From assembly GCF_029589495.1 (NCBI RefSeq), contig NZ_JAAIVF010000001.1:124001-188000 (forward strand): a stretch of 64,000 nucleotides of DNA, written 5' to 3'. This DNA comes from Speluncibacter jeojiensis (lineage in GTDB: Bacteria; Actinomycetota; Actinomycetes; Mycobacteriales; Mycobacteriaceae). Made by a program: the position numbers and the translations under genes. The notes beneath the pieces were generated by a model, which saw only the letters and a program-made list of their open reading frames with translations, made no database searches and was not told the DNA's origin. Shown here piece by piece: positions 28,695 to 37,400 of the stretch (position 1 is its first letter; each line of letters opens with the position of its first letter).

Positions 28695-30973
28695 TGGACG
28701 TCCTGCCCCGCGTCTACCTGACCGCGCCGAACTCCGACACCGAGCAGCGGGTGCTCGCGCACTGGTTCACCCAGCACCCCGATCCTGCGGGCGCCCCGCC
28801 CGAATCGGTCGAGATCACCGACGCCTCGTTCGCCGACCTCGCCCGCCGCGACGACGACCCGCTGATCACCCCGCTACGGGTGGTGTGGCTGCCCGGCGAG
28901 CACGACGGCCGAGGCGCACGCCACCTGCGCGAGCTGCTCTCGCCGCGCGATCCGCTGCACCCGGCCACCGCCACCCAACGCCGGCTGCTGCGCACCGAAC
29001 CGGACCGCTGCGTGGTCCTCGAGGGCACCCCCGCCCGGCTCAGCGACCTGCGCCGCCGGCTCGAGAACACCGGCGGCGGCTCGCTGCCCGACTACATCCG
29101 GCGGCAGGCGGCACTCACGCTCGAACGCGCCGAACGCACGGTACTGGGCACCCAGTACAAGGTGTCGCGGTTCGTCGTCGACGAGATCACCGACTCGAAC
29201 CGTTTCAGCGAGGGCATCCGCGCACTGGCCGCACGCCTGGGCATGACGGTGGCGGACGCGGACCGGCAGGCGCGGGGTGCACTGGAGGAGATGGTCGCCG
29301 CCCAGAGCCGCCGCGCGATCGCCCTGTGGGATCAGCTCGGCCGCTATTTCTCCCGCGCCTATCGGCTGGACCTGGACGCCGAGCGGTTCGACGAGTTGCG
29401 CGAGCTGAACAAGGAGCATTCGCTGGTGTTCCTGCCCAGCCACCGTTCGTACCTGGATCCGCTGGTGCTGCGCCCCGCACTGGTCGCGGGCGGCCTCCCG
29501 CTCAACCACGTGATGGGCGGGCTGAACGTCAGCTTCTGGCCGATCGGCCCGATCAGCAAGCGCAGCGGCACCGTGTTCATCCGACGCAAGATGGAGGGCG
29601 ACGAGGTCTACAAGTGGACACTGCGCGAGTACATGCGGTATCTGCTGACCAAGCGGTTCAACCTCGAGTGGTACATCGAGGGCGGACGCAGCCGCACCGG
29701 CAAGCTGCGACCGCCCCGCTACGGGCTGCTCACCTACCTGGCCAAGGCCTTCCGCTCGAGCCAGGTACCCGATGTCTATCTGGTGCCGGTGTCGATCACC
29801 TACGACCAGCTCTACGAGGTCAGCGCGATGGCCGCCGAGGCGCACGGCCAGATCAAGCAGAAGGAGGGCCTGCGCTGGCTGGTGGGTTACGTTCGCGCGC
29901 AGGGCCGCCGACGCGGCGTCGCCCACGTGACCGTCGGACGTCCACTGTCGCTGGCGGAGTCGCTCGGCACCGAATCCGATCACGACGACCGGCTCCGCCT
30001 CGCCATCCAGAAGACAGCCTTCGAGGTCTGCCACCGGATCAACGAGGTCACCCCGGTCACCGCGTCGTCACTGGTGATGCTCGCCTTCCTCGGCATCGAG
30101 GACCGCGCGCTGACGGTCCCGGAACTCGGCGCGCTGCTGGGCCCGATGGTCGACTACATCACCAGCCGCTCGCTGCCGACGGCCGGCGACGTGGACCTGA
30201 CCAACCCGCAGGTGATCCGCAGCGCCCTGATCACCCATGTCGACTCGGGCGTCCTCCGGCGTTTCGACAAGGGCACCGAGCGGGTCTACTACCTCGGCAG
30301 CGACCAGCACCTGGTCGCGGCGTTCTACCGCAACAACATCATCCACTTCCTCGTCGTGCGGGCCATCGCCGAGATGGTGCTCCAGGCCGCGGTCGACGAG
30401 CGGTTCACCGACCCCGTCGTCGACGGCTGGGCCGAGGCGCTGCGGATCCGGGATCTGCTCAAGTTCGAGTTCTTCTTCAGCGACAAGGACACCTTCCGCG
30501 AGGAACTGCGCAGGGAACTGGACCTGATCGAACCGCAGTGGTCCAAGGCGCTGACCGATCCGCGGCACGCCGACCGCATGCTCGCCGAGGTGCAGCCGTA
30601 CCTCGGGCATCGCGTGCTGCAGCCGTTCCTGGAGGCCTACGGCGTGGTCGCGGACCAATTGCTGCGGGTTCCGGCGAATCGGCAGTTCGACGAGAAGGCC
30701 TTCATGACCGGCGCGCTCGCACTGGCCGAGCAACGCCGGCTTCGTCAGCAGATCGCCAGCAGCGAGTCGATCTCGGCCGAACTGTTCGCCACCGCGCTCG
30801 CGGTGGCCCGCAACCGCGACCTCGTCGACCCGGGCGGCGACGACCTGATCGCGCGCCGGGTCGAGTTCGCCACCGAGGTCCGCGTGCTGATCGACCGGGT
30901 GCACCGCATCCGGGCACTGGCCCACCAGTCGCTCGATCTGGTGGAGGGACTGCGGGTCGAGCCCGGCGCATGA
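28694..30973 (+). CDS. plsB: Glycerol-3-phosphate 1-O-acyltransferase
   Basis: Acylates sn-glycerol 3-phosphate, the first step of phospholipid and triacylglycerol synthesis, at the inner membrane. The 759 residues match the long PlsB type (M. tuberculosis PlsB2). The acyltransferase core has HRSYLDP (HX4D: His250-Asp255), then GPISKRSGTVFIRR, and the substrate-binding WYIEGGRSRTGKLRPPRYG and DVYLVPVSITYD. Long helical N- and C-terminal regions flank it. Start ATG shares a base with the hydrolase stop; its stop overlaps the next ATG (30970-30973). Confidence 0.94.
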   Translation: MDVLPRVYLTAPNSDTEQRVLAHWFTQHPDPAGAPPESVEITDASFADLARRDDDPLITPLRVVWLPGEHDGRGARHLRELLSPRDPLHPATATQRRLLRTEPDRCVVLEGTPARLSDLRRRLENTGGGSLPDYIRRQAALTLERAERTVLGTQYKVSRFVVDEITDSNRFSEGIRALAARLGMTVADADRQARGALEEMVAAQSRRAIALWDQLGRYFSRAYRLDLDAERFDELRELNKEHSLVFLPSHRSYLDPLVLRPALVAGGLPLNHVMGGLNVSFWPIGPISKRSGTVFIRRKMEGDEVYKWTLREYMRYLLTKRFNLEWYIEGGRSRTGKLRPPRYGLLTYLAKAFRSSQVPDVYLVPVSITYDQLYEVSAMAAEAHGQIKQKEGLRWLVGYVRAQGRRRGVAHVTVGRPLSLAESLGTESDHDDRLRLAIQKTAFEVCHRINEVTPVTASSLVMLAFLGIEDRALTVPELGALLGPMVDYITSRSLPTAGDVDLTNPQVIRSALITHVDSGVLRRFDKGTERVYYLGSDQHLVAAFYRNNIIHFLVVRAIAEMVLQAAVDERFTDPVVDGWAEALRIRDLLKFEFFFSDKDTFREELRRELDLIEPQWSKALTDPRHADRMLAEVQPYLGHRVLQPFLEAYGVVADQLLRVPANRQFDEKAFMTGALALAEQRRLRQQIASSESISAELFATALAVARNRDLVDPGGDDLIARRVEFATEVRVLIDRVHRIRALAHQSLDLVEGLRVEPGA

Positions 30974-32403
30974 GCACCGTCGACCGACTCCACGAGGCCG
31001 TCGCCGCGGCGCCGCCGGGCCCGGGCACGCTGGCCTTCTTCGACCTCGACGGCACTTTGATCAGCGGCTACTCGGCGAGCGTGGTCTACCGGGACCGGTT
31101 GCGGCGCTTCGACATCAGCGTGTCGGAACTCCTGCGCACCACCGGCGCGGCCCTGGACACCCGGCTGCGGGGCGCCGACGTGGACCGGCTGATGCGCATC
31201 GGCGTCGAGTCGCTGCGCGGCCGCATGGACGACGAGATGAGGGAATGGGGGCAGCGACTGTTCCGCCAGGAGATCGCGTCGATGATCTACCCGGAGGTCC
31301 GTGGCCTGCTGGCCGCGCACCGCCGCGCCGGGCACCGGGTGGTCATGGCCACCTCGGCCACCCCGTACCAGGCGCAGTCCGTCGCCGAGGACCTCGACAT
31401 CCCCGACGTGCTCTGCACCCGGCTCGAGGTGCAGAACGGAATGCTCACCGGCGGCCTGTCGTCACCGCCGCTGTGGGGCCGCGCGAAGGCCGACGCCGTC
31501 CGCACGCACGCGGCGGAGTGCGACGCCTCGTTGCAGGACTGCTTCGCCTACTCGAACGGGGGCGAGGACGTGCCGATGCTCGAGGCCGTGGGCCACCCGG
31601 TCGCACTGAATCCCGACCGCACCCTGCGCGCCGTCGCTCACCGGCGGCACTGGCCCGCCGTCTCGCTGCGCCGCCCGCAGCGCGGTGCCACCCCGGTCTC
31701 GACGGCGCGCACCGCCACCGCCATGGGCGCGCTGATGACCACCGCGGCGGCCGGCGCGGCCTTCGGGTTACTGTCCCGCAATCGCCAGTCCGCGGCGAAT
31801 CTGGTCGGCACCGTCGGACCGGGAGTGGCTCTGACGATCTGCGGGATCGACGTCGAGGTGACCGGCCGAGAGAAGGTGGACGCGGCGCGACCGGCGGTGT
31901 TCATGTTCAATCACCAGAGCTCGCTGGACCTGCTGGTGCTCGGCGACGTCATCCGCCGCGACGTCACCGGGGTCGCCAAGCAGGAGGCGTCCCGCGACCC
32001 GCGCTTCATCCCCGTCGGCGCGCTGCTCGACGTCGCCTACATCGACCGGTCCGACACCACCCGCGCCAAGGCCGCACTCGCACCCGCCGTCGACAAGCTC
32101 CGCGCCGGCGTCTCACTGGCGATATCCCCCGAGGGAACCCGCTCCCCCACACCACGGTTGGGCCGGTTCAAGAAGGGCGGCTTCCACCTGGCCTTACAGG
32201 CCGGGGTGCCGATCGTCCCGATCGTCATCCACGACGCGGGCGAACTGATGTGGCGCAATTCGCTTGTCGCGCACGCCGGCACGGTGCATGTCACCGTGCT
32301 CGACCCGGTGCGCACCGAGGGGTGGACGGTCGACGAGCTCGACGACCGGGTGCGGCAGGTGCGCGGACTGTTCGAGGACTGCCTGCACGCCGGCCACCGC
32401 TGA
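30970..32403 (+). CDS. plsC: HAD-type phosphatase fused to 1-acylglycerol-3-phosphate acyltransferase
   Basis: A 477-residue two-domain protein like M. tuberculosis PlsC (Rv2483c). The N-terminal HAD-IB domain (about 15-230) has FFDLDGTLISGYS (Asp25, Asp27), MATSATPYQAQSVA and SNGGEDVPML. The C-terminal acyltransferase has FNHQSSLDLL (HX4D, His315-Asp320), PVGALLDVAYIDR, ISPEGTRSPTPRLGRFKKGGFHLALQ (EGTR motif) and VPIVPIVI. It acylates lysophosphatidate to phosphatidate; the HAD part might dephosphorylate a phospholipid or serine-type substrate. A Ser-Ala-rich linker with one hydrophobic helix joins the domains. It ends the four-gene lipid operon. Confidence 0.93.
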   Translation: MSTVDRLHEAVAAAPPGPGTLAFFDLDGTLISGYSASVVYRDRLRRFDISVSELLRTTGAALDTRLRGADVDRLMRIGVESLRGRMDDEMREWGQRLFRQEIASMIYPEVRGLLAAHRRAGHRVVMATSATPYQAQSVAEDLDIPDVLCTRLEVQNGMLTGGLSSPPLWGRAKADAVRTHAAECDASLQDCFAYSNGGEDVPMLEAVGHPVALNPDRTLRAVAHRRHWPAVSLRRPQRGATPVSTARTATAMGALMTTAAAGAAFGLLSRNRQSAANLVGTVGPGVALTICGIDVEVTGREKVDAARPAVFMFNHQSSLDLLVLGDVIRRDVTGVAKQEASRDPRFIPVGALLDVAYIDRSDTTRAKAALAPAVDKLRAGVSLAISPEGTRSPTPRLGRFKKGGFHLALQAGVPIVPIVIHDAGELMWRNSLVAHAGTVHVTVLDPVRTEGWTVDELDDRVRQVRGLFEDCLHAGHR

Positions 32404-32427
32404 CCCGACCACCTCGCGGAACGAAAA

Positions 32428-32997
32428 CTAGGCGACGGCGACGGGCTCGTTCGTCGCGGCCGCCAGACCTGCCAGCACCTTGACGATGTCGGCAGCCATG
32501 TCGGCGTCGTCATGCGGGGCCGACTCGGCGAAGCGTGCCGCGGCACCGGGCACCGAGAACGTGACGTCCGCGAGCACCCGGGCACCGGCGATCCCGGTGG
32601 CCTTGCGGGCCTCGTCCTGCGCCCAGACTCCGCCGTACTGCCCGTGCGCTCCGCCGACCACCGCGACCGGCTTGCCGACGATGGCACCGGCGCCGAAGGG
32701 CCGCGAGAGCCAGTCGATCGCGTTCTTGAGCACCGCGGGGATGGTGCCGTTGTACTCCGGGGTGACCAGCAGAAAGCCGTCCGCGGCGGCCGCCGCGTCG
32801 CGCAGGGCCTGAGCCGCCGCGGGGACCTGACCTTCGACGTCGATGTCCTCGTTGTAGAACGGGATCTCCCCGAGTCCGTCGTAGATGCTCGCCTCGACGC
32901 CCTCGGGCGCGAGGGCGACAGCGGAGGCGGCCAGCTGCCGGTTGACCGAGCCCGCGCGCAGGCTGCCGACCAGGGTCAGGATTCGGGTGTTCGTCAT
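32428..32997 (-). CDS. NADPH-dependent FMN reductase
   Basis: A 189-residue flavodoxin-like reductase. The FMN-phosphate loop is LVGSLRAGSVNRQLA at the N-terminus; the central LVTPEYNGTIPAVLKNAIDWLSRP is the family signature, followed by GKPVAVVGGAHGQYGG. Such enzymes reduce free flavin or azo/quinone compounds. ATG 32997 is supported by the motif position; the frame runs open to 33228 through the regulator on the other strand. It is divergent from a TetR gene, with a palindrome in between, so that regulator probably controls it. Confidence 0.92.
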   Translation of the reverse strand: MTNTRILTLVGSLRAGSVNRQLAASAVALAPEGVEASIYDGLGEIPFYNEDIDVEGQVPAAAQALRDAAAAADGFLLVTPEYNGTIPAVLKNAIDWLSRPFGAGAIVGKPVAVVGGAHGQYGGVWAQDEARKATGIAGARVLADVTFSVPGAAARFAESAPHDDADMAADIVKVLAGLAAATNEPVAVA

Positions 32998-33046
32998 GCG
33001 GTGTCCTTCGTCGAATCGATAAGTCCCGTTGACGGTACAACACAAC

Positions 33047-33060
33047 CGGACCGCGGTCCG
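33047..33060. promoter_or_regulatory. Palindromic operator between FMN reductase and TetR genes
   Basis: CGGACCGCGGTCCG is a perfect 14-base palindrome in the 92-base divergent intergenic region, just upstream of the TetR start. It is the natural candidate operator for the adjacent regulator. Confidence 0.55.
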
Positions 33061-33089
33061 ATTTGCTCCCACCGGGCTAGGATCGGCCC

Positions 33090-33716
33090 ATGCCCGCCGA
33101 GTTGCCCCTGGCCGATGCCGCCGCCGTCGCCGAACGCTGCGACGCCGCGCGGAACCGCCAGGCACTGCTTCAGGCCGCCGCCGAGTTGATCGCCGCGCAC
33201 GGACCGGACGCGTTGACGATGGACGCACTGGCCGGGGCTGCAGGTGTGGGCAAGGGCACGGTCTTCCGCCGCTTCGGCAGCCGATCCGGACTGTTGCTGG
33301 CGCTGGTCGACCGCGACGAGCACCTCGAGCAGCAGGCGTTCATGTTCGGTCCGCCGCCGCTGGGTCCCGGCGTGCCGGCCACCGAGCGGCTTGCCGCGTT
33401 CGGCGCAGCGCGGATCGATTTCGTATTGCGGCACGGCAGCGTACTCCGCGCCGCGGAATCCGCACCGGTGCAGCGGTTTCGCAACCGTGCCCGGGCGGTC
33501 CACCATGCGCATGTCGCGAACCTGCTACGCGAATCCGGGGCGCCGGGCGATCGCGTACTGCTCACCGACTCCCTGCTCGCCACGCTCGATTCCGCGCTGC
33601 TGATGCACCAGCACGAGGACCGGGGTTACGACCGTGACCGTCTGGTCGCTGCTTGGACGACGCTCGTGCGGGCGGTCACCGCCGCGCCACCGCCACCAGT
33701 TCCCCGAGGGCGTTGA
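33090..33716 (+). CDS. TetR-family transcriptional regulator
   Basis: A 208-residue repressor-type protein. The HTH lies at about residues 24-68: ALLQAAAELIAAHGPDALTMDALAGAAGVGKGTVFRRFGSRSGLL. The C-terminal ligand-binding part is helical and ends in a Pro-rich tail. It is divergent from the FMN reductase gene and probably controls it and itself through the palindrome at 33047-33060. Its 3' end overlaps the convergent TetR gene by about 40 bases. Confidence 0.9.
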   Translation: MPAELPLADAAAVAERCDAARNRQALLQAAAELIAAHGPDALTMDALAGAAGVGKGTVFRRFGSRSGLLLALVDRDEHLEQQAFMFGPPPLGPGVPATERLAAFGAARIDFVLRHGSVLRAAESAPVQRFRNRARAVHHAHVANLLRESGAPGDRVLLTDSLLATLDSALLMHQHEDRGYDRDRLVAAWTTLVRAVTAAPPPPVPRGR

Positions 33717-34269
33717 CCAGCAGCTGCACCAGCCGGTCGCGGTCGTGGTCGTCGGTGGCCGTCGAGCGCACCGTCAGGTCCTCGGCGAACGACCACCAGG
33801 ACCGCACCACCGACGTCACCCAGGCACCCTCGACCACCACGCCGTCCGCGCGGAGCGCGTCGAGCAGCCGACCGGCCAGCTCGGACTGGATCTGGTCGTG
33901 CACCTCGCGGGTGTCCGGATCGACCGCGGCCGCTGCCATCACCGACAGATAGGCCGCGCGGCGACGCTCGAGGAAACGCACGTAGCCGTCGACCATCGCG
34001 CGGACCCGCCCGCCCGCGGGCACCGCGTCGTCGACCCGCGTCGCCCGCAACAGCCGGCGCGCGCCCGCCCGCATCAACTCGGCGTAGTAGTCCTGTTTGG
34101 TCGGAAAGTAGTGGAACAACAGCCCCCGGGAGATCCCCGCCTCCGCCGCGACCGAGTCGACGGTGATCTGGTGCCACGGGCGGTCCCGCAGCTTCTCGAG
34201 TCCGATGCCGATCAGCTGCTTGCGACGGTCTTCCGCGGTGCGCCGGACACGGGGGGACGTCTCGGGCAC
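33676..34269 (-). CDS. TetR-family transcriptional regulator (likely acyl-CoA metabolism)
   Basis: A 197-residue TetR protein with HTH ITVDSVAAEAGISRGLLFHYFPTKQDYYAEL near the N-terminus. GTG 34269 (VPETSPRVRRTAEDRRKQ) is chosen because GGAG lies five bases upstream; the open frame continues to 34326 into the operator. It is divergent from the ACAD10-like phosphotransferase gene, and a perfect 17-base palindrome lies between them. The pairing suggests it represses that gene in response to a fatty-acid or acyl-CoA signal, but the ligand is unproven. Confidence 0.88.
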   Translation of the reverse strand: MPETSPRVRRTAEDRRKQLIGIGLEKLRDRPWHQITVDSVAAEAGISRGLLFHYFPTKQDYYAELMRAGARRLLRATRVDDAVPAGGRVRAMVDGYVRFLERRRAAYLSVMAAAAVDPDTREVHDQIQSELAGRLLDALRADGVVVEGAWVTSVVRSWWSFAEDLTVRSTATDDHDRDRLVQLLVNALGELVAVARR

Positions 34270-34317
34270 GTGCGCTCCAGCCGTTTCGCTCTGTCGTGGT
34301 CGTATGCAAGGATACCT

Positions 34318-34334
34318 ATTGAGCATTGCTCAAT
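34318..34334. promoter_or_regulatory. Perfect palindromic TetR operator
   Basis: ATTGAGCATTGCTCAAT is a perfect 8-1-8 inverted repeat located 49 bases upstream of the TetR start and 58 bases before the phosphotransferase start. TGAGC-type half-sites are common in actinobacterial TetR operators. Confidence 0.75.
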
Positions 34335-34392
34335 TCGGCTTGGGGGTGCCCGAGAAGAGTTGCGCAAGTACGCCCCCGAAGGAGGACGTGAA

Positions 34393-35451
34393 GTGAGCGA
34401 CCTGACCGACCAGCCCCGCGCGCTGCGCGACGAGGACAGCTTCGACGTCGACGCGATGCACGCCTGGCTGTCGGAGCGTGTGCCGGGCTTGACCGGTCCG
34501 CCGCAGGTGCGCCAGTACTCCGGCGGCGCATCGAACCTCACCTACCTGCTGCGCTATCCGGAGCGGGACCTGATCCTGCGCCGCCCGCCGGCCGGCCACA
34601 AGGCCGCCTCCGCGCACGACATGGGCCGCGAGGTCACCGTCCAGCAGCACCTCGCACCGGTGTACCGGTACGTCCCCGAGGTCGTCGCGTTCTGCCAGGA
34701 CCCGGCGGTGATCGGCTGCGACTTCTACGTGATGGAGCGGCTCGAGGGCATCATCCTGCGCCAGGACCTGCCCGAGGGCATGACGCTGAGCGCGCAGCAG
34801 GCGCGCCTGCTGACCACCCGCGCGGTCGAGTCGCTGATCGAGCTGCACCAGGTCGATCCGGTCGCGGCGGGTCTGGACACCCTCGGCAGGGGGTCCGGAT
34901 ACGTGCAGCGTCAGGTGTCCGGGTGGTCCCGGCGGTTCCGGGAGTCGCACACCGACAACGTCGGCGACTTCGCGGCGGTGATGTCGTGGCTGGAGGAGCA
35001 CCGGCCCGACGATGTCGCGCAGCGCCTGATCCACGGCGATTTCCGGCTGGACAACCTCGTGCTGGACGGCCCCGAGACGCTGAACGTGACCGGCGTGCTC
35101 GACTGGGAGATGGCCACCGTCGGCGATCCGCTGATGGACCTGGGGTGCGCGCTGGCCTACTGGGTGCAGGCCGACGACGACGCTGTCATGCAGTCCGCCC
35201 GCCGCCAGCCGACCAATCTGCCGGGCATGCTCACCCGCGCCGAGATCGTCGACCTGTATTGCGGGCGAACGGGTTTCACGACCGGTAACTGGGCATTCTA
35301 CGAGGTGTTCGGGCTGTTCCGGCTGGCGGTGATCGCACAGCAGATCTACTACCGCTACCACCACGGCCAGACCACCAACGCGGCCTTCAAGGACTTCTGG
35401 TCGCTGGTGAACTACCTCGAGTGGCGATGCAAGGACGTCGCGGGACTCTGA
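34393..35451 (+). CDS. Aminoglycoside-phosphotransferase-fold protein (ACAD10-like)
   Basis: A 352-residue kinase-fold protein of the type found next to, or fused with, acyl-CoA dehydrogenases (ACAD10/11). The N-lobe has QYSGGASNLTYLL and LRRPPAGHKAASAHDMGREV; the catalytic loop is HGDFRLDN (214-221) and the metal-binding DWE is at 237-239. Related ACAD10/11 kinase domains phosphorylate 4-hydroxyacyl-CoA or similar hydroxy acids before dehydrogenation. GTG 34393 has GGAGGACGTGAA before it. Its 3' end overlaps the convergent nucleosidase gene by 40 bases. It is not an antibiotic-resistance enzyme by these features. Confidence 0.88.
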   Translation: MSDLTDQPRALRDEDSFDVDAMHAWLSERVPGLTGPPQVRQYSGGASNLTYLLRYPERDLILRRPPAGHKAASAHDMGREVTVQQHLAPVYRYVPEVVAFCQDPAVIGCDFYVMERLEGIILRQDLPEGMTLSAQQARLLTTRAVESLIELHQVDPVAAGLDTLGRGSGYVQRQVSGWSRRFRESHTDNVGDFAAVMSWLEEHRPDDVAQRLIHGDFRLDNLVLDGPETLNVTGVLDWEMATVGDPLMDLGCALAYWVQADDDAVMQSARRQPTNLPGMLTRAEIVDLYCGRTGFTTGNWAFYEVFGLFRLAVIAQQIYYRYHHGQTTNAAFKDFWSLVNYLEWRCKDVAGL

Positions 35452-35996
35452 GCCCCGAAGGCCCCCAGCCACTTCCCCAGTACCTGCGCGGCGGCATCGA
35501 CGCGGGCCGGCCAGTCCAGTGCGGACTCGTCGGCGTCGTCGGTGACGTACTTGGCCAGCCGGCACGGCACGTCGAACTCCCGGCAGGCGCGGGCGATCGC
35601 GAATCCCTCCATGTCCACCAGATGTGCGCGCCGCGCCAGCAGATCGCGGTCGTCCGCGTCGGAGATGAAGCTGTCCCCGGTGGCGAGCACGACACCGTCG
35701 CCGCCGGGTATCTCGATCCTGTCCTCAGCCGGATAGCCCAGTTCCCGCAGCACATCCGCGCTGAGGTCGTGGTTGATCACCGACGACGGCAGGTGCAGCC
35801 CGGACAGGCCCGGCGGCAACGCGCCGACGGTGCCGATGTTGACCACGAGGTCGACCCGGCGCCGGGCCAGGGCCGCAGTCACCGCGACCGCCGCATCGAC
35901 CTTGCCGATCCCGCAGATGAGCAGTTCGAAGTCAGCCGGCACATGCGCGGCCTCCGACTTGGTGGCGGACACCACCAGTACGTCACGTTCGGTCAT
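35412..35996 (-). CDS. Nucleoside phosphorylase-fold (MTA/SAH-type) nucleosidase
   Basis: A 194-residue member of the PNP/UDP superfamily. It begins with [14 protein letters not shown] and has [46 protein letters not shown] and the substrate-binding [19 protein letters not shown] with the catalytic glutamate-type motif. The pattern resembles methylthioadenosine/SAH nucleosidases and futalosine hydrolases; the exact substrate is uncertain. ATG 35996 is chosen; a TTG two codons upstream also fits. It is slightly shorter than the family norm of about 230, mainly in the middle. Confidence 0.8.
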   Translation of the reverse strand: MTERDVLVVSATKSEAAHVPADFELLICGIGKVDAAVAVTAALARRRVDLVVNIGTVGALPPGLSGLHLPSSVINHDLSADVLRELGYPAEDRIEIPGGDGVVLATGDSFISDADDRDLLARRAHLVDMEGFAIARACREFDVPCRLAKYVTDDADESALDWPARVDAAAQVLGKWLGAFGAQSPATSLHRHSR

Positions 35997-36003
35997 GCGC
36001 AAA

Positions 36004-36480
36004 TCACTTTCGGCCGGGATCGAGTTGCAGCGTCACCATCGGCAGCGTATCGACCGGCGCTCCGACGGCGGCTTCGATGCTGCCCTTGAGCCGCTTCCAG
36101 GTCTGCGGCCGCGCGGTCGCGTAGCGCGCGAGCGCGGCGGCCGACTCCTCGGCGGACATCGGCGTCGCCCGGGCGGGCACGTGCCGACGCGCGCCCACGC
36201 TGACGTGGACCGCGGGGTCGGCCAGGATGTTGCGATACCACTGGGCGCGCTCACCGAACCCGGAGACGATCACGTAGGTGTCGGGGGCGGGCCGCTCGAC
36301 CACCTCCAGCACCACCTGCCGGGGCAGCCCGCTGGTGCGGCCGGTGTGCTCGAGCATCAGCATCCGGTGCCCGAGCAGGAACCCCAGCCGCGCGCGGTAG
36401 AGCTTGATCGGGGCGCGCACGAACCATCTGGTGCGCAACGCCCGCCCGGCCAGTTCGTCGATCCGATCCGCGACGCTCAT
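36004..36480 (-). CDS. Deazaflavin (F420)-dependent nitroreductase-family protein (Ddn-like)
   Basis: A 158-residue split-barrel protein of the deazaflavin-dependent nitroreductase family. [24 protein letters not shown] and [26 protein letters not shown] are characteristic, including the HTGRxSG F420-binding motif and WYxN. Such proteins use reduced F420 on quinones or nitro compounds at the membrane. ATG 36480 is the natural start; the minus-strand frame is open far upstream antisense to nadE, which I discount. The stop lies seven bases from the nucleosidase start, so the pair may be one operon. Confidence 0.85.
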   Translation of the reverse strand: MSVADRIDELAGRALRTRWFVRAPIKLYRARLGFLLGHRMLMLEHTGRTSGLPRQVVLEVVERPAPDTYVIVSGFGERAQWYRNILADPAVHVSVGARRHVPARATPMSAEESAAALARYATARPQTWKRLKGSIEAAVGAPVDTLPMVTLQLDPGRK

Positions 36481-36546
36481 GGGGTGGAGCCTACCGGCGA
36501 CGGCGGTCCGGGTCGCGCAACGCGCGCGCACCGCTACAGTTCCACC

Positions 36547-37386
36547 ATGACCGACCTGCGCTCCCAGATCGTCCGTGACCTCGGCGTCCAGCCGACCATC
36601 GATCCGGCGGCCGAGGTGCGCGCCCGCGTCGGCTTTCTCAAGGAATACCTCCTGTCCACTCCCGCAAAGGGTTTCGTGCTCGGCATCAGCGGCGGACAGG
36701 ACAGCACACTGACCGGACGGCTGTGCCAGCTCGCCGCCGAGGAACTGCGTGCCGACGGCCGCGACGCCACCTTCCTCGCGGTCCGCCTCCCCTACGGCGT
36801 CCAGGCCGACGAGCACGACGCGCAGATCGCGCTCGAGTTCATCGCCCCGGACCACTCGGTGACCGTCAACGTCAAGCCCGGCGCCGACGCGGTGGCCACC
36901 GAGGCCGCGGACGCCATCACGCACCTGCTCGACGGCGCCGGCGAGCTGCGCGACTTCGTGCGCGGCAACATCAAGGCCCGCGAGCGCATGGTGCTGCAGT
37001 ACGCGATCGCCGGACAGCTCGGTCTGCTGGTCGTCGGCACCGACCACGCGGCCGAGGCGGTGTCGGGCTTCTTCACCAAGTACGGCGACGGCGGCGTCGA
37101 CCTGACCCCGCTCACCGGCCTGACCAAGCGGCAGGGCGCGGCACTGCTGCGCCACCTGGGCGCGCCCGAGAGCACCTGGCGCAAGGTGCCGACCGCCGAC
37201 CTCGAAGACGACCGGCCCGCGCTGCCCGACGAGGTCGCCCTCGGGGTGACCTACGCGCAGATCGACGACTACCTCGAGGGCCACCCCGTCGACGACGCGG
37301 CCACCGAGCGGATCGAGACGATGTACCGGAACACCCGGCACAAGCGGGCCGTTCCGGCAAACCCGCTCGACCCGTGGTGGCGCTGA
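36547..37386 (+). CDS. nadE: Ammonia-dependent NAD synthetase
   Basis: Amidates nicotinate adenine dinucleotide to NAD using ATP and ammonia. At 279 residues it is the short, E. coli-like form without the glutaminase domain of M. tuberculosis NadE. The PP-loop is [10 protein letters not shown] (46-55); [51 protein letters not shown] and TAYDEELP-like [12 protein letters not shown] follow in order. It ends in [12 protein letters not shown], as typical. The start is ATG 36547. It contributes the final step to the pncA-pncB salvage genes found earlier in the window. Confidence 0.95.
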   Translation: MTDLRSQIVRDLGVQPTIDPAAEVRARVGFLKEYLLSTPAKGFVLGISGGQDSTLTGRLCQLAAEELRADGRDATFLAVRLPYGVQADEHDAQIALEFIAPDHSVTVNVKPGADAVATEAADAITHLLDGAGELRDFVRGNIKARERMVLQYAIAGQLGLLVVGTDHAAEAVSGFFTKYGDGGVDLTPLTGLTKRQGAALLRHLGAPESTWRKVPTADLEDDRPALPDEVALGVTYAQIDDYLEGHPVDDAATERIETMYRNTRHKRAVPANPLDPWWR

Positions 37387-37400
37387 GCTACCCTGGACAA

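Noticed and set aside
28885-30969. Extension of the HAD-PlsC frame upstream through plsB
   Set aside because: The frame is open but Arg/Gly/Pro-rich without motifs. The natural ATG at 30970 overlaps the plsB stop.
34393-35451. Aminoglycoside resistance gene
   Set aside because: The kinase fold is shared, but the N-terminal motifs and context match ACAD10-like acyl-metabolism kinases.
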